A program made the position numbers and the translations under genes. Shown one piece after another: positions 17,814 through 25,793 of a stretch of DNA of 64,000 nucleotides (positions are counted from its first letter, which is position 1; the number at the start of each line of letters is the position of its first letter). The stretch is from Acidovorax sp. (GTDB lineage: Bacteria > Pseudomonadota > Gammaproteobacteria > Burkholderiales > Burkholderiaceae_C): contig NZ_JAJTBB010000080.1 of the NCBI RefSeq assembly GCF_021287135.1, forward strand, positions 1 through 64,000, written 5' to 3'. Under the pieces are notes generated by a model. That model saw only the letters and a program-made list of their open reading frames with translations, was not told where the DNA came from and ran no database searches.

Positions 17814-19070
17814 ATGCCCCGAGTCACTGCGCCACTGACAGATACCTTCGTCCGCCAGGTCAAGCATTCTGGCGGGAGCAGTGATGACAAGCATCGCGAC
17901 GGCGGCGGCTTGTACTTGCAGGTCGCGCCGGCCGGGGGAAAGTACTGGCGCCTGGACTACCGTTACGCAGGCAAGCGCAAAACCCTTGCTGTCGGGGTCT
18001 ATCCCGCCGTGACGCTGGCCCAAGCCCGCAAGAAGCGCGAGCAGGCGCGCGAGCTGCTGGCGCAGGACATTGACCCCGGAGTGACCAAGCAGGCTGAGAA
18101 GGTGGCCAAGCGGTCGTCAGCGGCCAATACCTTTGAAGCCATCGCAAGGGAGTTCTACGAAACCAAGCGCAGCGGCTGGAGCGGGAGCTATGCCGAGAAG
18201 TGGATAGGCCGCATGGAAAAGGATCTGTTCCCTCCGCTGGGGCGGATGGCACTGGCGGACATTACCGCGCCGCTGCTGCTGGCCCAGCTGCGTCGGGTGG
18301 AGAAGCGCGGTGCCAAGGAAACCGCGCACACTCTGCGCCAGACCACCGGGCAGGTCTTCCGCTACGGCATTCAGACGGGGCGATGCGAGCGCAACCCGGT
18401 GGCCGACCTGCAGGGAGCGCTTGAGCCGCTCACCGTCAAGCACATGGCCGCAGTCTTGGAGCCTGCCAAGGCTGGCGAGTTGCTGCGGGCCATTGAGGGG
18501 TACACGGGCCAGCCCATCACCCGCGCCGCGTTGCAGCTTTCCGCCCTGCTCTTTCAGCGGCCGGGCAACATCCGGGCGATGGAGTGGACTTGGGTGGACT
18601 TCGACCGCGCCCTATTGACCATCCCAGCCCAAGCGATGAAGCGCACGATTCACGGCAAGGTCAACGGCCGCCCGCACTTCGTGCCACTGGCCCCCCAGGC
18701 CGTAGCCGTGCTGCAGGAGCTGCAGACCCTGACCGGGCACGGGCGATACGTGTTCCCAGGCTTGCGCACGAGGGAGCGTCCCATGAGCGACAACACGGTG
18801 AACGCTGCCCTTCGGCGGATGGGGTTCACCTCGGAGGAAATGAGCGCCCATGGTTTCCGAGCCATGGCGCGCACTCTGATGGTGGAGCGGATGCCAGGCG
18901 TTTCTGCCGACGTGATCGAGGCACAGCTGGCCCACGGCAAAAGTGGCCCGCTGGGTGCAGCCTACGACCGTGCAGAGTTCATGGAGCAGCGCCGCAGGAT
19001 GATGAACGAGTGGGCGGGCTACCTGGACAAACTGCGGGCCGGCGGCGAGGTGATTTCGCTGCGGGCGTGA
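17814..19070 (+). CDS. Tyrosine-type site-specific integrase (P4 family)
   Basis: A 418-residue recombinase expected to integrate and excise the element at tRNA-Arg. The N-terminus has the P4-integrase arm-binding DUF4102-type region (DGGGLYLQVAPAGGKYWRL, KTLAVGVYPAVTLAQAR). A SAM-like core-binding domain follows, then the catalytic domain. Catalytic residues are visible: Arg in FQRPGNIRAMEW, His/Arg in SAHGFRAMARTL, His in QLAHGKSG, and the Tyr nucleophile in GAAYDRAE. The ATG at 17814 has GGAG 8 nt upstream and gives the normal family N-terminus. It reads away from the tRNA with its start beside the repeated 9-mers, which may autoregulate it. Confidence 0.95.
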   Translation: MPRVTAPLTDTFVRQVKHSGGSSDDKHRDGGGLYLQVAPAGGKYWRLDYRYAGKRKTLAVGVYPAVTLAQARKKREQARELLAQDIDPGVTKQAEKVAKRSSAANTFEAIAREFYETKRSGWSGSYAEKWIGRMEKDLFPPLGRMALADITAPLLLAQLRRVEKRGAKETAHTLRQTTGQVFRYGIQTGRCERNPVADLQGALEPLTVKHMAAVLEPAKAGELLRAIEGYTGQPITRAALQLSALLFQRPGNIRAMEWTWVDFDRALLTIPAQAMKRTIHGKVNGRPHFVPLAPQAVAVLQELQTLTGHGRYVFPGLRTRERPMSDNTVNAALRRMGFTSEEMSAHGFRAMARTLMVERMPGVSADVIEAQLAHGKSGPLGAAYDRAEFMEQRRRMMNEWAGYLDKLRAGGEVISLRA

Positions 19071-19240
19071 TCGTCGGCTGAGTTTTCAGCCGCGGGCGTG
19101 GCCGGATCAGATTGCAGCCGGTTGGCCGAAACGGCCTGAAAACACAGGACGAACCCAACGGGAATCAATGGGGGTTCTGCAAGCGACTATCAGTACGTCC
19201 GCATCGACGACGTACAGAAAATGCACGAGCAGATAAATCA

Positions 19241-19288
19241 AAAAATGATAGCAAAAAGTGCTTTGCGGTAAAGGGCTGTAGGCCTTTC
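19241..19288 (+). repeat. Dispersed hairpin repeat, copy 6 (diverged)
   Basis: AAAAATGATAGCAAAAAGTGCTTT, then AAGGGCTGTAGGCCTTT. The block order matches the family, but the stem is damaged. It lies inside the integrative element. Confidence 0.4.
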
Positions 19289-19379
19289 ATCATCCAGGAA
19301 GTTGACAGGCTGCGCCTTCCGAAAAACCGCCTGGCTCAGTATTCGCTGCCGCGGCAAATACACCATTGAGCCCGTCAAC

Positions 19380-19504
19380 GCTTGGCCGCAATGACTTCAA
19401 GGGGCGCATAATCGCGCTACCAGCAGAGCCCAGCGCTCTTGTTCTCCAGGTTCAGAAATGAATCATTGCGGCCAAGCAGGGGGACAAGAGCACTGGGCTT
19501 TTTT
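19380..19504 (+). terminator. Interleaved inverted repeats ending in a strong terminator
   Basis: Stem B, AGCCCAGCGCTCTTGTTC (19427-19444), pairs with 19482-19499 with one mismatch and a G-T pair, and six T follow (19499-19504): a Rho-independent terminator with a 37-nt loop. The loop contains TCATTGCGGCCAAGC (19463-19477), which is the exact complement of GCTTGGCCGCAATGA upstream at 19380-19394. The two pairings interleave, so they would form a pseudoknot or compete, as in an attenuator or a regulatory RNA. Confidence 0.7.
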
Positions 19505-20216
19505 GTCTCCGTCGTCAGGGCGCGTATTGACGTAGCTGATGGGCCGCAAGTGGGGCCGCACCCAAGGAACCGCGACACGGTAAGGGGCCTCAAGGCCGCC
19601 CGGTGCAAATCCGAAAGAACCCGTGGGGCTGGCCGAACGTCGAAGCCTGGGGCTTGGAAGGGTCACAACGATCCAAGCATGCGACGTGCCCAATGCGGGC
19701 GGTGAAACCCTCCTGTCACCCCTCATGGGGTAGGGGGGCCTTCGGGTGAAATCCCCCGATTTCTATCCGAACAATCCCAGTGCCCAGGTGGTGCTCACAG
19801 CCTGATCACGCTCTCGATCCTCGCGGGCGCCCCGCTGAAGATGGGCCGCTGCGAGATTGCGCCCCTGGTAGGCAGCCTTTTCCGGGAAGCGCGCCCGGAT
19901 TTTGGAGGCGCTCAGCTGATCCAAGGACGAAAAGCCGTTGGCAGCACAGGCTACTCCCGCTACACTGCAGGCAAGCCGAGAGGCCCGGTGCTAGTCACAC
20001 CATTGGTTCAGAGGTTGCTGCCCCCACCTTAGCGGGGCTTTGTCACGCCCAAGATTTACCGCAGCCGGGTTTCCGGCATCGGCATGGTTTCGGGGGTGGG
20101 AGTGCCTACCCGTAAGGATGGCAGCATGGCTGAACCCATGTGACTATCCCCACCCCCACCAGACAGGTCTAGTCAACCGGCTGGTGTTCCTAAAGTCTCG
20201 TTCAGGAGCCAAGACC

Positions 20217-20420
20217 ATGACGGCAACCACGGTGCGCAAACCCGCGCCCATCAAGTCCACTCCGGACACCTTCCCCACCACGAACCTGACCGCAGTTCTC
20301 GCGGCTTTCAATGCGGCAAACCTTGCCAGCAGCTACATCGAGCGCGGCAATTTCGCCGCCGCCCGGCGCAAGCTGGTGCAGGCGCTGGCATCCATCGGCC
20401 AACTGCAATCGGAGGGCTGA
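20217..20420 (+). CDS. Small hypothetical protein of the element
   Basis: A 67-residue protein of unknown function. CAGGAG lies 11 nt before the ATG. The middle reads NLTAVLAAFNAANLASSYI and the end RRKLVQALASIGQLQSEG, which suggests an all-helical, TPR-like or scaffold-like fold; no known family was recognised. It starts a run of closely spaced genes: the next begins 2 bp after its stop. Its position before the replication genes suggests an early function. Confidence 0.6.
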   Translation: MTATTVRKPAPIKSTPDTFPTTNLTAVLAAFNAANLASSYIERGNFAAARRKLVQALASIGQLQSEG

Positions 20421-20422
20421 CC

Positions 20423-20632
20423 ATGAGCAGCCCCAACCACACCGCCCACCCCCAGGGCGAAGCTGCCGCATTGCACGAAGCACTGCGCCTGACGCTGGCC
20501 GCACTGGAGAAAGCCCTTGATGACGGCTGCGCCATCGAGGCGCACGACCGGATGGTTATTGACGGCGACACCTGGACCATCGGCGGCGTCTGCGCCCTGG
20601 CCCATGACGCCCTGACCGGCAAGGGGGATTGA
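20423..20632 (+). CDS. Small hypothetical protein of the element
   Basis: A 69-residue acidic protein of unknown function. It is helical in the first half (ALHEALRLTLAALEKALDDG) and contains the short strand-turn pattern MVIDGDTWTIGGVCALA. The start follows the previous gene by 2 bp and the next gene begins 3 bp after its stop, so it is part of a translationally linked set. No family was recognised. Confidence 0.6.
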   Translation: MSSPNHTAHPQGEAAALHEALRLTLAALEKALDDGCAIEAHDRMVIDGDTWTIGGVCALAHDALTGKGD

Positions 20633-20635
20633 GCC

Positions 20636-21418
20636 ATGGCCTACTTCGTCCCAGCAGATACCCCAATCCACCCGGCCGAGGTCATGGCCCCCGCAGCGCC
20701 CGCCGCTGGACCATGGACACCGGCTCGCCACATCACCGAAGGAGTGACCAAACCCACTCGCTTGCTGGGGCTGGGCACAGGCGAGTACGGAAAGACCGCG
20801 CTACTGGAGTTCCCCGGGGGCTGGCAGCGCACGATTGACCTGCCCACCGAGGCAGATGCCTGGCACCCGCTGCTCTCGGATCTGCCCGAGGAAGACGTGC
20901 AACGCCTGCGCGAGCATGTGGCCCATCCCATCGTCCGCCACCCGGACGGCACGCGCACACGCCGGGGGGCGCTCTCCTTTATCACCCAGGAAATCGGCCG
21001 AGGGGGTTGGTGGAAGGGCGAACGCTGCTTTGATGTTCCTGCCGAGGATTGCTCTGCAGGTAGCGTCACGGGCTACCGCTGTGCCGCCGAGCTGCTGGAG
21101 GCTCTGGCGCGTGACTACGGGCCGTACATCCCCGTGCAACACGTCATCAAGGCGGCATTGCAGGCCTGTGATGAGCCCCGCGGTAGTAAATCCCGCCTCA
21201 GCGCCGGCTTTGCCTTCATGGAGGTTGTCGGGCATGCCCTCACCTTCATGGCGAAGCATTCTCTGCACAGGGAGTTCATGGCCAAGAAGATTGCTGAGGC
21301 CGAGCGCGTGCAGGCATATATGGCGGAGTTGGACGCCAAAGAGAAAACCGCATTCGTGGAGCGCATGAAGGCAGCCAAAGCAGCCAAGCGCAGCAAGGCC
21401 CAGCACTCGGACGCCTGA
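20636..21418 (+). CDS. Hypothetical protein with a charged C-terminal helix
   Basis: A 260-residue cytosolic protein without signal peptide or membrane segment. The first 90 residues are Pro-rich with WQRTIDLPTEADAWHPLLSD. The middle has FITQEIGRGGWWKGERCFDVP and GYRCAAELLEALARDYG. The last 50 residues are strongly charged (MAKKIAEAERVQAYMAELDA and AAKAAKRSKAQ), likely a coiled coil or nucleic-acid-binding tail. I do not recognise the family. A role in element replication or control is guessed from position only. Confidence 0.65.
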   Translation: MAYFVPADTPIHPAEVMAPAAPAAGPWTPARHITEGVTKPTRLLGLGTGEYGKTALLEFPGGWQRTIDLPTEADAWHPLLSDLPEEDVQRLREHVAHPIVRHPDGTRTRRGALSFITQEIGRGGWWKGERCFDVPAEDCSAGSVTGYRCAAELLEALARDYGPYIPVQHVIKAALQACDEPRGSKSRLSAGFAFMEVVGHALTFMAKHSLHREFMAKKIAEAERVQAYMAELDAKEKTAFVERMKAAKAAKRSKAQHSDA

Positions 21419-21701
21419 GCCATGGCGAACGGACGAAACAAGCTGCGCCGGGGCGCGGACTTGAGGCCGCCACCAAGATCCTGGACGTGTCTGGCTACGG
21501 TTTGGGCAGGCTTTGCAAGTGGTTGATTTGGAAGGATATTTATCTAATTCCGTCGCACATCATCACAAGCCGCCCAGTATAGGGCGGAGGGTTTGGAGCT
21601 TTCGCGTAGAAATTTCTGCGTTGCGCGCAATCGCAAGAAACCGCGCAACATCCCTCCGAAGGCCAAGGCGGGCTTGTTGCGCACTCGTTTGGAGATGCAA
21701 C
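21419..21701 (+). promoter_or_regulatory. Putative control region before the first AlpA-like gene
   Basis: This 283-bp gap breaks the otherwise tight gene run. It contains the inverted repeat GTTGCGCG (21620-21627) / CGCGCAAC (21642-21649) and a GAAATTTC palindrome just upstream, about 60-90 bp before the AlpA-like start. AT-rich sequence at 21530-21545 (GGATATTTATCTAA) could hold a promoter. No gene was recognised here. Confidence 0.4.
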
Positions 21702-21998
21702 ATGGCAAAACGCCAACCCAAGACCCAGTCGCCCGTGGTGGAGAACCCCGGTCAGCCCTATCGCCCTCCGTCGTTCGACGATCTGCCCGATTCGGCGCTG
21801 GTGCGCCAAGCCCAGCTTGTCCCCAACCGCAAGAAACCTGGCGTACCCGTGCTGCTGTCGATTTCGGCCGCATCGCTGTGGCGCAAGGTGGCGGGGGGGA
21901 CTTTCCCCAAGCCGATCCGGCTGGGCGCGCGCACCACTGCCTGGCGCGTTGGCGATGTGCGTGCCTGGCTGGCCGCCCAGCAAGAAGGGCGGCAGTGA
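21702..21998 (+). CDS. AlpA-like transcriptional regulator (first)
   Basis: A 98-residue protein. Residues about 50-92 form a MerR-like/AlpA helix-turn-helix: LSISAASLWRKVAGGTFPKP, then IRLGARTTAWRVGDVRAWLA. The FPKPIRLG and AWRVGDV elements are diagnostic of AlpA/phage regulators that activate excision or early genes. It has an unusual 45-residue Pro- and Lys-rich N-terminal extension. GGAGA is placed 6 nt upstream. It overlaps the next gene by ATGA-type sharing. Confidence 0.85.
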   Translation: MAKRQPKTQSPVVENPGQPYRPPSFDDLPDSALVRQAQLVPNRKKPGVPVLLSISAASLWRKVAGGTFPKPIRLGARTTAWRVGDVRAWLAAQQEGRQ

Positions 21999-22279
21999 TG
22001 GCCTGCAAGCCTCCCGCCCGCTCTACTGCGGCCGAAGCCCAGCGCGCCCGCGTCCTCGTGGCCCTGCGGGCCGCTCCAAAGACCAGCTACGACCTGCGCC
22101 GCCTGGGCATTTACCAGGCTCCGGCCCGCATTCTTGAACTGCGCCGCCGTGGCTTTCGCATCTCCACTGATCTCGTGTCGCTGGTGGATGCGGATGGCTA
22201 CACCCATCAGGGCGTGGCCCTGTACACGCTCCTCGCCGAACCCCACAAGAAGGAGGCAACCCATGCCCCAAAAAAATAA
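21998..22279 (+). CDS. Small winged helix-turn-helix-like protein
   Basis: A 93-residue basic protein, starting inside the stop of the AlpA-like gene. The pattern ARVLVALRAAPKTSYDLRR, RILELRRRGFRI and a short beta wing (STDLVSLVDADGYTHQGVAL) fits a phage-type winged helix domain that recognises DNA. It is probably a second regulator or an accessory replication factor. The family assignment is by eye only. Confidence 0.7.
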   Translation: MACKPPARSTAAEAQRARVLVALRAAPKTSYDLRRLGIYQAPARILELRRRGFRISTDLVSLVDADGYTHQGVALYTLLAEPHKKEATHAPKK

Positions 22280-22526
22280 CGCCCACCCCGCCGAAGCAAA
22301 GGTGAGCGCCATTCAGAACGGTGTCGATTCTCCCACCATCACGGCAGAAAGCAAGGCTTTTGCCACGCTGCAGGCGCGGTTTGCTCTGTGCGGCCATGCA
22401 CTGCATCGCGTGAATAACCCGAACGGTACGCAAACCTTCTGGGCGGAGCGCTGGGGCCTGGTCCGCTACCTGCCGAGCCTGCAGGATGCCACGCTGTTCC
22501 TGGCGCGGATTGGGGGGCGGGTATGA
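22263..22526 (+). CDS. Small hypothetical protein of the element
   Basis: An 87-residue protein overlapping the end of the preceding gene by 17 bp in another frame, with AAGGAGG 7 nt before the ATG, so translation is well supported. The C-terminal half (AFATLQARFALCGHALHRV, FWAERWGLVRYLPSL, ATLFLARIGGRV) resembles small phage proteins that precede primase genes; it has no known catalytic motif. The next gene overlaps it by 4 bp. Confidence 0.72.
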   Translation: MPQKNNAHPAEAKVSAIQNGVDSPTITAESKAFATLQARFALCGHALHRVNNPNGTQTFWAERWGLVRYLPSLQDATLFLARIGGRV

Positions 22527-22984
22527 GCTTTGATCGTGACGCACTGCCCAGCCCGGAGGGCTACTACGAAACTCAGGGCCTCCAATTCCTGCAGCGCCGT
22601 GGCAAATGGCGCACCACTGCCTGCGTATTTCATGGCGGAAGCGATTCCATGCGGGTCAATTTGCAGACCGGTGCTTTCGTGTGCATGGCGGGCTGTGGTG
22701 CCAGTGGTGGCGACGTGCTGGCCTACCACATGGCTCTGCACGGCCTGGACTTCGCTGCAGCCGCGAAAGAGCTTGGTGCATGGGTAGAAGACGGCAAGCC
22801 CGCACCCGCGCGGCCCACGCCATTCCCTGCCCGCGACGCGCTGGCGGTGCTGGCCACTGAGTCCAACCTGGTCGCCGTGGCAGCGGCCAATGAGGCCCAC
22901 GGCGTGGCGCTGTCGCGGGATGAGTTGTCCCGTCTGCTGCAAGCCGCTGGCCGCATCCAGAAGATCGCGGAGATGTTCGCATGA
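22523..22984 (+). CDS. CHC2-type zinc-finger protein (primase N-terminal-like)
   Basis: A 153-residue protein containing a primase zinc finger: Cys34-x2-His37, then Cys54-x3-Cys58 followed by GASGGDVLAYHMALHG. This is the DNA-binding module that lets DnaG-type primases choose start sites. The TOPRIM catalytic domain is missing, so it either works with the adjacent RepA-type ATPase or with host primase. It overlaps repA by 4 bp, a common prophage arrangement. Confidence 0.85.
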   Translation: MSFDRDALPSPEGYYETQGLQFLQRRGKWRTTACVFHGGSDSMRVNLQTGAFVCMAGCGASGGDVLAYHMALHGLDFAAAAKELGAWVEDGKPAPARPTPFPARDALAVLATESNLVAVAAANEAHGVALSRDELSRLLQAAGRIQKIAEMFA

Positions 22985-24393
22985 ACGACCGATTGCACGC
23001 CCCCAACGCGGCATTGGACGACATGATGACCAAGGAGCAGGTGGTAGCCTATCGCCCGCCGCCGCGCGCCACCCCCCAGGAGACGGTTTTCCCGCCGCTG
23101 GAGGATGCCGCCGACGTTCTTTCTCCTCCCAGGCAGCAGTGGCGCGCCGTGGTGCTGGCCTGTGGCGCAGACCTGAACCCCACGCCCATCCGCTGGCTGT
23201 GGCCCGGCTGGCTGGCGCTGGGCAAGCTGCACATACTGGCTGGTGCACCTGGTCAGGGCAAGACCACCATTGCGCTGGCGATGGCCACGACAGTGACCTT
23301 GGGCGGGAGCTGGCCAGACGGTGAACGCAGCACCCTGGGCAATGTCCTGATCTGGAGTGGCGAGGATGATCCGGCTGACACCCTGTTGCCGCGTCTGCTC
23401 GCGATGGGGGCGGACCGCCAGCGCTGCCACTTCATCAAGGGCACGCGAGGGGAGGATGGCAGCATCAACCCGTTCGACCCGGCCACTGATCTGCCAGGAC
23501 TCCACGATGCCATTCAAGCCATCGGCGGCATCAGCCTGCTGATCGTGGACCCCGTGGTTTCTGCCGTGACGGGTGACAGCCACAAGAACACCGAAGTCCG
23601 CCGCGCCCTGCAACCGCTGGTGGACATGGCAGATGCTTGCAATTGCGCCGTGCTGGGCATTACGCACTTTGCCAAGGGTGGCCAGGGGGGCGACCCGGCG
23701 CAGCGCGTGGTGGGCAGCGTGGCCTTCACCGCAGTTGCCCGCGTGGTGATGGTGGCCGCCAAGGTCCAAGGCGAGGAAGGTCAGGACACCCGCGTCCTGG
23801 CGCGCGGAAAATCCAACATCGGCCCGGACGACGGCGGATTTGAGTACCACCTGGAACAGCGTGAGCCGATACCCGGCATCCATGCGTCGTGCATTGCATG
23901 GGGCAAGGCGGTGGAAGGCAGCGCCCGCGATCTGCTGACCAACCCGGATGATGAGGTTGATACCGAAGCCCAGGACGCAGCCGGGTTCCTGCGGGGCTTG
24001 CTGACGGATGGCCCGATGCCTGCCAAGGCGGTTTTCTCCGATGCGACCGGGGCAGGGTACTCACGCGACCAGGTTCAACGCGCTGCCCGGAAGCTGGGTG
24101 TCGAGCGCCGCAAGACCGGAATGAATGGCGGCTGGGTGTGGGCGCTGTGCTCCGAAGATGGCACGAAGGTGGCGAAGGTGGCGAAGGTGGCGAAGATGGC
24201 ACGTTGGAAAGAATCGCTACCTTCGGCGCCACCTTCGGCAGCACCCTTCCCCGAAGATGGCGCTAAGGTTGCAGAAGGTTGCACGTTTCAAAAAGCCGCC
24301 ACCTTCGCCACCTTCGGCGAAAAACCGCCACCTTCGGCGCAGGACGAAGGCGACGACACGCCTACTGCACCAGCTCTCAGGGAGGTGCTATGA
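22981..24393 (+). CDS. RepA-type AAA ATPase (replicative helicase-like)
   Basis: A 470-residue RecA-fold protein of the RSF1010 RepA/AAA_25 type, expected to unwind DNA at the element's origin. Walker A is GAPGQGKTT (residues 88-96). Walker B is in SLLIVDPVVSA, and the sensor strand in CAVLGITHFAKG. The last 120 residues are a DNA-binding-type winged segment (DATGAGYSRDQVQRAARKLG) and a low-complexity tail (KVAKVAKVAKM), whose DNA consists of direct and inverted GAAGGTGGC repeats. Confidence 0.88.
   Translation: MNDRLHAPNAALDDMMTKEQVVAYRPPPRATPQETVFPPLEDAADVLSPPRQQWRAVVLACGADLNPTPIRWLWPGWLALGKLHILAGAPGQGKTTIALAMATTVTLGGSWPDGERSTLGNVLIWSGEDDPADTLLPRLLAMGADRQRCHFIKGTRGEDGSINPFDPATDLPGLHDAIQAIGGISLLIVDPVVSAVTGDSHKNTEVRRALQPLVDMADACNCAVLGITHFAKGGQGGDPAQRVVGSVAFTAVARVVMVAAKVQGEEGQDTRVLARGKSNIGPDDGGFEYHLEQREPIPGIHASCIAWGKAVEGSARDLLTNPDDEVDTEAQDAAGFLRGLLTDGPMPAKAVFSDATGAGYSRDQVQRAARKLGVERRKTGMNGGWVWALCSEDGTKVAKVAKVAKMARWKESLPSAPPSAAPFPEDGAKVAEGCTFQKAATFATFGEKPPPSAQDEGDDTPTAPALREVL
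24165..24335. repeat. Iteron-like direct and inverted GAAGGTGGC repeats, candidate origin
   Basis: GAAGGTGGC occurs in tandem at 24165, 24174 and 24183, followed by GAAGATGGC at 24192. The complement GCCACCTTC occurs at 24228, 24298, 24307 and 24327. The array lies within the 3' end of the RepA-type gene, comparable to phage origins placed inside the initiator gene. Confidence 0.6.
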
Positions 24394-24746
24394 CCGTCGC
24401 CGCCATCCTTGCCGAACTGATCGAGTGCGGCATAACACCTGGACTCACCCCTGACGGCCGCGGTATCGAAGTGCCGGCCGGCCGTCTCACCGACGCCCAA
24501 CGCACCGCCATCAAAGCGCACAAGCCCGAGTTGATCGCCAGCATTCAGGCTTCGGTCCGAATGGCCTCTGAGTTGCTGGCCGCCGCCATGCGGGCGTGTG
24601 ACGCACATGGCGACAGCCCCCAAGCGCGGGAGCAGATGCGTCTCGACTGCCTGGAGACGCCGCCCCATCTGCGCGCCGATCTGCTGCAGCACCTGCGCGC
24701 CACCTACCCTGCATCGAGCCGCGTCAAGCGACACCCCAACACCTGA
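24390..24746 (+). CDS. Hypothetical protein downstream of repA
   Basis: A 118-residue protein that starts in the repA stop codon (ATGA) with GGGAGG 5 nt upstream. The N-terminus, VAAILAELIECGITPGLTPD and GRLTDAQRTAIKAHKPELIA, resembles the TubC-like N-terminal docking fold often found beside prophage replication genes. The rest is helical. The resemblance is from memory and unverified. Confidence 0.7.
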   Translation: MTVAAILAELIECGITPGLTPDGRGIEVPAGRLTDAQRTAIKAHKPELIASIQASVRMASELLAAAMRACDAHGDSPQAREQMRLDCLETPPHLRADLLQHLRATYPASSRVKRHPNT

Positions 24747-24758
24747 AGGAGCAACACC

Positions 24759-25322
24759 ATGACCACCGCCGACACCCAACGCCTCGACCGTTTGAAAACC
24801 GCCCTCAGTGCAATTGAGCCGTACCTCAAGGACGGCACCTTTGCAGAAGCCCCGGCCGCACTGGCAGACGAATACGCCGATGCCATCCTGGACGCGCCCG
24901 CCACCTATTGGGTTGAGGTTGAGCGCCTGGAACCCGGCACGGGGTTTGCTCTCCTTGGCTGGGCACAAGACCGCAGCGATCGACGCGACTACCCGGAGTT
25001 CTTCGCCATGTTGGCAGAGCTGGGCCGCATCCGTGACGAACAGGGCGAGGAGGCCGCTGCAGCATCGGGGCATGCCGAGCTTTGCGTGAAGATGATGAGC
25101 GCCGCTCCGCCGCGCTACTGGGACGAAGCGGAAACCATCCTGGCTGAAGCGCTGCCGACCGCCACCCATGTGACCGAGGACGGCCAGCCCGTGTACAGCG
25201 CCCAGCAGCTCGCCGACAAGCTGAGGGTCACCATCGAGGACGTGGAGGCGGGCATTCAGCGTCTGGAGGACATGGGGCTCCTGGACTGCCGCCACACCGG
25301 CCCGGTGCATCCGGTGCAGTAG
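24759..25322 (+). CDS. Hypothetical acidic protein of the element
   Basis: A 187-residue acidic, mostly helical protein with AAGGAG 9 nt before the ATG. The C-terminal part, SAQQLADKLRVTIEDVEAGI and QRLEDMGLLDC, looks like a helix-turn-helix with a short recognition helix. The front half (LDAPATYWVEVERLEPG) is not recognised. It closes the replication gene run; a terminator follows. Confidence 0.65.
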   Translation: MTTADTQRLDRLKTALSAIEPYLKDGTFAEAPAALADEYADAILDAPATYWVEVERLEPGTGFALLGWAQDRSDRRDYPEFFAMLAELGRIRDEQGEEAAAASGHAELCVKMMSAAPPRYWDEAETILAEALPTATHVTEDGQPVYSAQQLADKLRVTIEDVEAGIQRLEDMGLLDCRHTGPVHPVQ

Positions 25323-25405
25323 TGCCCCAAACAGCGATTGCCTCCGGATACCGCGCCTGCACGGCCACGAGCAAGGCGCGCAGCCCTTAGCAAAACTTAG
25401 TGCAC

Positions 25406-25431
25406 AGCCCGCCCAGAGCGGGCTTTTCCTT
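25406..25431 (+). terminator. Rho-independent terminator after the replication gene run
   Basis: AGCCCGC (25406-25412), 5-nt loop, GCGGGCT (25418-25424), then TTTCCTT. Confidence 0.75.
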
Positions 25432-25437
25432 GCCCGA

Positions 25438-25494
25438 ATCGCTATCAAAAAGATAGCCTCCAGCGCTTATCTAAAAAGCGCTGCGACCTGATTT
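25438..25494 (-). repeat. Dispersed hairpin repeat, copy 7
   Basis: ATCGCTATCAAAAAGATAGCC, TCCAGCGCTTATCTAAAAAG, CGCTGCGACC. GCTATC/GATAGC and AGCGCTT/AAGCGCT each form a stem. It lies inside the integrative element between two gene runs. Confidence 0.6.
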
Positions 25495-25515
25495 CACTCA
25501 TTTTCTGGAGCACCC

Positions 25516-25641
25516 ATGGACCACTTCCCCCGTAATGGTCGAGGCCCTGCGCAGGCATTGGCCGCACATCGCCCGCGATACTCCGCCCACCGAGCGCAGC
25601 GCGTCGCCGCCGACCTGTCAAAACCTGTCACCAGAACCTGA
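25516..25641 (+). CDS. Possible 41-residue basic peptide
   Basis: A short frame begins ATGGACCACTTCCCC with TGGAG 7 nt upstream and ends at TGA 25639-25641. The product (start MDHFPRNGRGPAQALAAHRP) is rich in Arg, His and Ala. It lies in a 470-bp gap between the replication and late gene runs. No family was recognised; the ribosome site is the only support. Confidence 0.3.
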   Translation: MDHFPRNGRGPAQALAAHRPRYSAHRAQRVAADLSKPVTRT

Positions 25642-25793
25642 AAAAACCTGAAGTTTGTGGAGCAGTACGCGCACGCGCGCGGGATAGACGACGCACTGTC
25701 CAATTTTGGACTGTGCTCTTTCCGCGCCACCAAAGCGCGACCCGCCCAGTATGGGGTTGGGCCATATCGGGCCAATTCGGGACGATAGCGGAC

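Larger units (their letters stand above)
19071..20216. other. 1.1-kb non-coding stretch with several structured segments
   Basis: No frame here has a start, ribosome site and composition that convince me. Visible elements are a 7-bp hairpin directly after the integrase stop (CGGCTGA/TCAGCCG, 19075-19092), a diverged hairpin repeat (19241-19288), the interleaved stems and terminator at 19380-19504, and a GCCCC/GGGGC hairpin with TTTGT at 20020-20043. Possible small RNA or control region of the element. Confidence 0.5.

Noticed and set aside
19112-19369. An 85-codon frame after the integrase
   Set aside because: No ribosome site, it crosses a repeat copy, and the residue pattern is not protein-like.
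19841-20032. A 63-codon frame beginning MGRCEIAPLVGS
   Set aside because: No ribosome site before the ATG. It is mentioned in the findings as a possibility because it ends in a terminator-like hairpin, but support is too thin to list it as a gene.
24165-24335. GAAGGTGGC array as a CRISPR array
   Set aside because: Unit too short, mixed orientation and no spacers of constant length; iteron-like repeats inside a coding gene are a better reading.
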